DNA of 64,000 nucleotides from Antonospora locustae (Eukaryota; Microsporidia): NCBI GenBank assembly GCA_007674295.1, contig CM017458.1, positions 83,831 to 147,830 of the forward strand, read 5' to 3'. Shown piece by piece: positions 58,403 to 64,000 of this stretch (position 1 is its first letter; each line of letters starts with the position of its first letter). The notes under the pieces were generated by a model. It saw only the letters and a program-made list of their open reading frames with translations, ran no database searches and was not told where the DNA came from. The position numbers and the translations under genes were made by a program.

Positions 58403-58665
58403 ACAGAAGGCAGCAATGCAAGAAGCGGAGCACTGTTGGTGTTTGTCATCCAGACAATTGTCTGGGAGTCTGAGATGCAATGCAAGGCACAGAAGGCAGC
58501 AATGCAAGAAGCGGAGCACTGTTGGTGTTTGTCATCCAGACAATTGTCTGGGAGTCTGAGATGCAATGCAAGGCACAGAAGGCAGCAATGCAAGAAGCGG
58601 AGCACTGTTGGTGTTTGTCATCCAGACAATTGACCGGGAGTCTGAGATGCAATGCAAGGCACAGA
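58403..58665 (+). repeat. Three copies of an 86-bp tandem repeat
   Basis: The unit, starting ACAGAAGGCAGCAATGCAAG, recurs at 58403, 58489 and 58575 with a truncated fourth start at 58661. Copies are nearly identical; the third has ACCGGG for TCTGGG. Since 86 is not a multiple of three, ORFs read through it are artefacts. Confidence 0.95.
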
Positions 58666-60300
58666 AGCCACTCGTGTTGCGAGGACAGAGGAGCAGGAAG
58701 ACAGATGGAAGCAGGGCGAGGCAGTGTCTGCACACATCGGAGAGCAATGAAAGGAAGACAGCGTGGCAAGGCGGCTGTTTTTCGGCACGAGATGGAAGCA
58801 TATGTGAGATCAGGACCAGTTGCGAGAGAGGGCTTTTTGAGCAGGCGAAAGACCACCTCGCGCAGACATGAGCGGCCTCTGTACTTCATGGTGAAGAGTG
58901 TATACAGGCGTACCACGGGAGCAGGCTACTCCAAGAAAACAGCTACAACGCCGGCTATGACGAGGAGTCTCGGAAAGAGAGAAAAGGGTGCTAAGGTTTT
59001 CATCATGATGACGTGGAAAGCAGCAGCTACATCTTTCGTGAAGCTGTTATCGACTCTTGAGTACGACCATCAAATGATGGAGGCCATAGCAATGGAAGTG
59101 TCTTGGCACTGCATGTGACAAAGAACATGAGAGACGAAGTGCATTGCATGGCGAAATGTTCACAACAAAAACCAAACAGAGCCATTTACTGTTTCATGAC
59201 ATCAGCACAGGAGATTGAGTCTGAAAGAGGACGTAGAACCAAAAGTCAAGTGGATATTCATTAACGAAGGGGTTTGATATGATTCATGACGAAAACATGG
59301 GCAGCACAGACCTCGGCCAACACAAGCAGTGCCGTCTCTTCAGGCATACCACCCAGTGGAGTGGGTGAGAGCAGGAATAAAACCAGCCATTCTGGACCTA
59401 TGATTACTCACATACAACTGCCATCAGCTGTATACCGCATTCCACACAAGATTGACGCCGAGGTGCACTAGCAGAGTACGCTTCAACAAGTGCCAGAAAC
59501 CACTGTGTGGCGAGGGGAGCGTTGTACACATCCAGAAAACCACCTGTATTCAATGGCAAATCATTCGGTGCATCGGCACACATCTCTTGACCACCAGATA
59601 CACATGTGAGCAACACACGATGTTCATCACAATCCAGCTGCAAAGACATTCCATCATGGTGTGGCGGATGCAGATAGTCGACGAGCTACGTTCGCTGCAT
59701 GTCTGCATCTGTGGCGGTGGCCTGAGACACATGTAGCCAGACAGTGCAAGAGACAAATTGCTGCATTAGCAAGAAGAGACAAATTGCTGCATTACCAAGT
59801 GAAGCATGTGATAACCCGCACCACAGAAGCGAAAGCACCGAAACCTCACTAAACCCCAGCACATGATTACAGACATTCACCACCTACAACACCAGCAATC
59901 CACAGCCAACCCATCAGATTGTTGGCACCCAGCATACATCACCACCAGATAACCACAGAGCCAGATCCACCAAAGCAATCAACCAACCCGAGAGACAGCA
60001 CCAAGACACAGTGCACAGACACACGTTCGTGAGAAGCGGCGCACCAACGAAATCAAATAAAGCACATCCAACTGCCACCCAGTCACCACTGGCACGTGCT
60101 GTAGATCATTTCACGAGGTGCTGCATCCACAGAGAGACCGAGTGCAGGGAACAGATGATAGCAAATGGAGTTGATTAGAAGCAGTCGATGAGCACCGTAT
60201 CATCACTGCCGGTGGAGATGAAAACGGGGCTTATGGACAGAAAGAGAGTCTTTGACAAGAGTAGGGTCGGGAAGGAGACGGCCAACCACAGCAAGCCAGG
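58666..60300. other. Subtelomeric sequence without supported genes
   Basis: About 1.6 kb. Only short or compositionally odd ORFs occur. A 22-bp near-direct repeat (AGAGACAAATTGCTGCATTA) is seen at about 59750 and 59777. From about 59820 the + strand becomes poor in T and rich in CA. No start signals, tRNA or known domains seen. Confidence 0.45.
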
Positions 60301-60694
60301 CGACATGATACCCAGCACATTGGACCAGTAGACAGATGCACAGCAAAAGCATAGAGAAGGCCAGACCAGTCCGGTGTGAGATCAAAGAATTCAAGAGTAA
60401 CAAGGAGACAAGCAGTCAGAGCAGGGTCAGACAAGGGAGGAAGAGGACGAGGGGAGCGGAGTATGGAAAAGAAACGATTTTGCGAGAAGGGTGGAGAGAG
60501 GAAAAGGGTTGGACAAGCAATCCACAAGACTGGAAAGCGGAGACCGAGAGGAGAGGAGAAGACAAGGAAGATGGAAAGTGGTAGAGATAGAGCACGATAA
60601 GGATGTTTTGATATGTGTTTTTCAAGCAGTATAAAATCGAGCGCAGCATGGATGAGGACAAAAAAGGGGAAGAAAAGAGGGCAAAGGGGAACCA

Positions 60695-60895
60695 TTGGGA
60701 AGGAGGGACAGTTGATGCAGGAAATGCAAGATGGGAAGGCAGTGGATGCAGGGAAATGCAGAGACCTAGTGGAAACGAGCAGTCGGCGCATTGGGAAGGA
60801 GGGACAGTTGATGCAGGAAATGCAGAGACCTAGTGGAAACGAGCAGTCGGCGCATTGGGAAGGAGGGACAGTTGATGCAGGAAATGCAGAGACCT
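60695..60895 (+). repeat. 64-bp tandem repeat (about two and a half copies)
   Basis: TTGGGAAGGAGGGACAGTTG starts at 60695, 60791 and 60855. The last two copies are 64 bp apart and almost identical; the first is followed by a longer, variant stretch. The unit contains GATGCAGGAAATGCAGAG, which recalls the 'gatgctgcaaatgctt' word of the SHOC2-type LRR gene, so the repeat may have grown from an LRR relic. Confidence 0.85.
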
Positions 60896-61090
60896 AGTGC
60901 TAACAAACATACGATGCATCCAGAAGGCATTTGCAACTTGTCGGTACTGCAGGAGCTTTATCATAGCTGCAAAAACTGACAGCACTCTCTGACAGCATAG
61001 GAGATCAGTTGATGCAGGAAATGCAATGTCCTAGTGCTAACAAACATACGATGCATCCAGAGGGCATTTGCAACTTGTCGGTACTGCAGG
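60896..61090 (+). pseudogene. Relic of a SHOC2-type LRR gene
   Basis: Degraded copies of words from the gene at 43455 appear in order: GTCGGTACTGCAGGAGCTTT, AAAACTGACAGCACTCTCTG and GACAGCATAGGAGATCAGTT correspond to its 'ctgcaggagctttc', 'caactgacagcacttcca' and 'agcataggagatctgtcg'. Stops and small changes disrupt the frame. A block with ACAAACATACGATGCATCCA occurs twice (60901 and 61041), so the relic is itself duplicated. Confidence 0.65.
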
Positions 61091-62400
61091 AGACACGCTT
61101 GGCAGGGTGGTCCAAATGCATGGAGGGAGATGGAGGCGAATCTGCATGCAATGGCATAGCAGAGCACAGGGAAAGTTGACATGCTGCATGTGTCTGAGAA
61201 CAAGAAGAAAATTGCAAATCACGATGGGAAGAGTAAGAAGATCAAATGGAATAGAGAGATCAAAGAGAAGATATACAACATAATGATAGAAAAGAAGCAG
61301 GAGAAAGAGGATGCGACGACACGGAGAAATTCTGCATCTGATGGAGCAACTGAAGATAGAAAAGAAGTGGAAAGAGGCGTGCTATGGCAAGCTGGGAAGA
61401 AAGACAAAGGAGGACGACGAGAGAGGAAGGGAGAGATCGGCAATAGGGGACGTCGAGATGTCTGGAAAAGAGACGGAGCAGAAAGAAAGAAGGCCATGGG
61501 AGAACTTTTTGTGGAACATGAAGAAGTGTCTGAGAAAAGAAAGAGAATGGAAGACCAAAAGACAGGAATAGGAGACATTGAGAAGATCAGAAAAGAGCTG
61601 GCGGAGGATTACAAAAAGACGAGCAACAACTGAGACTGTAAGCAGAGGAGCACGGAATGGATTGACGGTGGACGAGAAGAGAAAGACACACGATGATCGG
61701 TGGAGTCATAGCAAGAAAGAAGAGAGAGGCAGGGAAGAGGCGAGGTGGAGAAGGAGGTGAAGGACATGGCGGTGGGGGTGGACATAGAGGAGAGGAAGCC
61801 AGAAGACGGAGCAGAGAATGAAGAGGGGAGTAAAGTCAGGAGCAAATACAGAGCACATGGGGAGTCTGAATTATGAGGAGCAGGATGTGTCGTGGAAGAA
61901 TCAAAGAGACGAGGACTGGAAGAGGGAGAGAGATGACAAGGGTTGAGAAGGTGGACATGAGTTGTTGTAAGATACAAGCAGGAAAGATCGCAGAGCACAT
62001 GGAGAGTCAGAACATTGAGGAGCAGGATGTGTCGTGGAAGAATCAAAGAGACGAGGACTGGAAGAGGGAGAGAGATAACAGGGGTTGAGAAGGTGGACAT
62101 GAGTTGTTGTAAGATACAAGCAGGAAAGATCGCAGAGCACATGGAGAGTCAGAACATTGAGGAGCTAAATGTCTCTGAAAACAAAAACCTAAGGAACGAG
62201 GACTGGAAGACGGAGAGAGATAACAGGGGTTGATGGGTGGTGGATGATGAGTTATGGCAAGTGTGGCAAAAGCTAAATGTTAGGTATAACAGAGGCCTAA
62301 GGGACGAAGACGGAGAGAGGGGAGAGGCAGGGGATTTTTGGAGGAGAGGAGAAGAAAAAGGAAGAGGCGCAACACAAGGAGCCGGACGGCGGGACGAGAA
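61091..62400 (+). pseudogene. Relic of a BTB-like/LRR gene (fifth family member)
   Basis: Sequence close to paralogue 2 is broken by many frameshifts and stops. Recognisable are GAGGCGAATCTGCATGCAAT (module 2), MLHVSENKKKIANHDGKS and KIKW (module 2-3 linker), and LGRKTKED-like text. Two LRR-like units with DMSCCKIQAGKIAEHME follow in a 142-bp tandem duplication (GTTGTTGTAAGATACAAGC at 61961 and 62103). At 62330-62400 a degraded 3' flank is seen (GAGCCGGACGGCGGGACGAG). Substitutions favour A and G on this strand. Unmistakably a dead member of the family. Confidence 0.8.
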
Positions 62401-63000
62401 GAGAGAGAAGGCGATGTCCTGTCACGAGGGAGAGGCCAGAGAAGAGGACGGGCGACGGCCAGGAAGGAGAGAGACGGAGGGAAGGAGAAGGAAGGGTTGG
62501 AGGGCCAGGAGTTGGGGCAGTGGAAGAATAAACGAAGATCACGTTTTACAAGAGGAGCAGAGACCAAGATCCAGATGTTCGTCGAGACAGAGTCAGGAAT
62601 GGCGGGAACGGGAAGAGGACGAGGGGAATGGAGAAGAGAAGGGGAGAGGGTATAGAGAGTAGAGGAAAGGGTTGGGAGATCGGAAGGAAAAGGCGGGAGA
62701 AATGAGGGGGAGAAAGGGGGGGTAGGAGGAGAGAGAGCACAAAGATCGAAAAGAGAGAAGGAAAGAAAAAAGAGGAGAGAGAGCACAAAGATCGAAAAGA
62801 GAGAGAAGGAAAGAAAAAAGAGGAGAGAGAGCACAAAGATCGAAAAGAGAGAGAAGGAAAGAGAAGAAGACGCACGAGAAGGGAAGAGAGGAAGACAGGA
62901 GACGGAAACGGAAGGAGGACTGAAAAGGGAAGGGGGAGGCCAAAAGCGGCACGTGTCAATCAGAAAAAAAAATATATAAGCGCAGAAAAAAAAAGACCCC
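62401..63000. repeat. Purine-rich tract with 46-48-bp tandem repeats
   Basis: The + strand is overwhelmingly A and G. Within it GAGAGAGCACAAAGATCGAA recurs at 62731, 62777 and 62825 (intervals 46 and 48 bp). ORFs on the opposite strand (Ser/Phe/Leu/Pro-rich) are by-products of the bias. The tract ends in runs of A just before the GC-rich satellite. Confidence 0.85.
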
Positions 63001-63815
63001 ATCGTGAGCCGCACGCAGCGGGCAGTGACCATGTCCAGAGGCGCACGTTATCGGAACTAGCATCTCTCCGGGCATGCCCACCATCCAATGCCAGAGGCCG
63101 GTATTCGTGCGCGACCCAACTGCAGGGTCGATAGGTCAACACTGCGCGCAGCGGGGCAGTTGCGGACACGGTCAGACACCGAGGCAGGCAGTCTCGCGGC
63201 GAGGCCCACGGGCAGCCATCAAGGCAGCCGTGTGGGCGAGATCTTGACGGAAGCGAGGAAGCATCGTGAGCCGCACGCAGCGGGCAGTGACCACGTCCAG
63301 AGGCGCACGTTATCCGGAACTAGCATCCTGCCGGGCATGCCCACCATCCCAATGCCAGAGGCCGGTATTCGTGCGCGACCCAACTGCAGGGTCGATAGGT
63401 CAACACTGCGCGCAGCGGGGCAGTTGCGGACACGGTCAGACACCGAGACAGGCGTCTCGCGGCGAGGCCCACGGGCAGCCATCAAGGCAGCCGTGTGGGC
63501 GAGATCTTGACGGAGCGACATTCGGGCGGCCCCTGGTATGTGCCAGGGTCATGGAAGCATCGTGAGCCGCACGCAGCGGGCAGTGACCATGTCCAGAGGC
63601 GCACGTTATCGGAACTAGCATCCCGCCGGGCATGCCCACCATCCAATGCCAGAGGCCGGTATTCGTGCGCGACCCAACTGCAGGGTCGATAGGTCAACAC
63701 TGCGCGCACGGGGCAGTTGCGGACACGGTCAGACACCGAGGCAGGCAGTCTCGCAGCGAGGCCCACGGGCAGCCATCGGGCAGCCGTGTGGGCGAGATCT
63801 TGACGGAGCGACATT
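63001..63815. repeat. GC-rich satellite, three copies of 262-296 bp
   Basis: Copies begin with ATCGTGAGCCGCACGCAGCG at 63001, 63263 and 63559. They share GGCATGCCCACCATCC, TTCGTGCGCGACCCAACTGC and GGGTCGATAGGTCAACACTG segments. Copy 2 is 34 bp longer owing to an insert with CCCCTGGTATGTGCCAGGG. GC content is much higher than the rest of the window. It is a subtelomeric satellite by position; no coding or rRNA signal is recognised. Confidence 0.9.
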
Positions 63816-64000
63816 TGGGCAGACACATTGATAGGCCGGGTATTGGACCGGCAGACACACAGGCGTCCCATGGAATGTCCTAGGGCTAGTCTCGTGGCGT
63901 GTCTCGTGCACGGCCTAGGCCATGCCTCTGGGCAGACACACAGGCTCCCATGGAATGTTCCAGGGCTATGTCTCGTGGCGTGTCTCGTGCACGGCCTAGG
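63816..64000. repeat. 81-bp GC-rich repeat at the window edge
   Basis: GCAGACACACAGGC begins at 63851 and again at 63932, with shared CCCATGGAATGT, TCTCGTGGCGTGTCTCGTGC and ACGGCCTAGG segments. At least two units are present and the array continues beyond the window. It may be the next satellite layer toward the telomere; no telomeric hexamer array is seen. Confidence 0.85.

Noticed and set aside
58403..58665. CRISPR-like array
   Set aside because: Contiguous tandem units without spacers in a eukaryotic genome.
58480..59118. 212-codon ORF on the + strand
   Set aside because: Its first third is the 86-bp tandem repeat read in changing frames; no start signal and no family.
60231..60791. 186-codon ORF on the - strand
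   Set aside because: By-product of the purine-rich + strand; the Ser/Phe/Leu/Pro composition is that expected from pyrimidine-rich codons.
62280..63032. 250-codon ORF on the - strand
   Set aside because: Same cause: complement of the purine tract and its 46-48-bp repeats.
63001..64000. rRNA or telomere at the window end
   Set aside because: No recognisable rRNA core segments and no short telomeric repeat; only satellite units are seen.

Overview
The window looks like a chromosome arm of a microsporidian, an obligate intracellular fungal relative. The evidence is a dense set of short, mostly intron-free eukaryotic genes with gaps often under 100 bp, proteins trimmed relative to yeast or human homologues (Rad17, MSH2, Qa-SNARE, proteasome alpha), and AATAAA signals touching stop codons. 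A C-rich CCC motif also lies in the last ~20 bases before most start codons, a promoter/start signal known from microsporidia. Secreted leucine-rich-repeat (LRR) proteins have been reported from the locust parasite Paranosema/Antonospora locustae, so a relative of that lineage is a reasonable guess, but the species cannot be fixed from sequence alone.

Region 1 (1-38.3 kb) is the conserved housekeeping arm. It encodes a Rad17-like checkpoint loader, a MscS-type channel, Sec24, a glutathione peroxidase and its inactive-looking tandem copy, MCM4, a FYR-domain protein, a Qa-SNARE, a G3BP-like NTF2+RRM protein, tRNA-Arg(TCG), a LUC7 homologue and Hsp90 with two heat-shock elements. It continues with a propeller-like protein, a FANCJ/RTEL1-type helicase, a HAD nucleotidase, MSH2, a Thp1/PCID2 TREX-2 subunit, a secreted unknown, serine palmitoyltransferase LCB2, ubiquitin-S27a, a 20S alpha subunit, an OB-fold protein resembling HROB, a GPI ethanolamine-phosphate transferase and a WOPR (Gti1/Pac2) regulator. 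Repair and replication (Rad17, MCM4, helicase, MSH2, OB-fold protein) and secretory-pathway genes (Sec24, SNARE, LCB2, GPI transferase) are well represented. A decayed ankyrin-repeat gene lies at about 2.9-3.9 kb.

Region 2 (38.3-58.4 kb) is a subtelomeric expansion. Four paralogues (39760, 45702, 50255, 55478) encode a signal peptide, three BTB/POZ-like half-modules and a variable array (3, 8, 9, 9) of ~49-51-residue double LRR units. Repeated 5' and 3' flanking blocks surround them. Between them lie a secreted SHOC2-type LRR protein, a cysteine-rich secreted/membrane protein, and much decayed sequence. One paralogue has a 1-base deletion near its end that makes it read into its 3' flank.

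Region 3 (58.4-64 kb) is the decaying chromosome end. It contains 86-bp and 64-bp tandem repeats, a chimeric LRR/BTB-LRR relic with strongly purine-biased + strand, and finally GC-rich satellites with 262-296-bp and 81-bp units running off the window. The strongest candidate for an undescribed system is the secreted BTB-like + LRR family, whose layout suggests effectors that could plug into the host cullin/ubiquitin machinery; that function is inference only.
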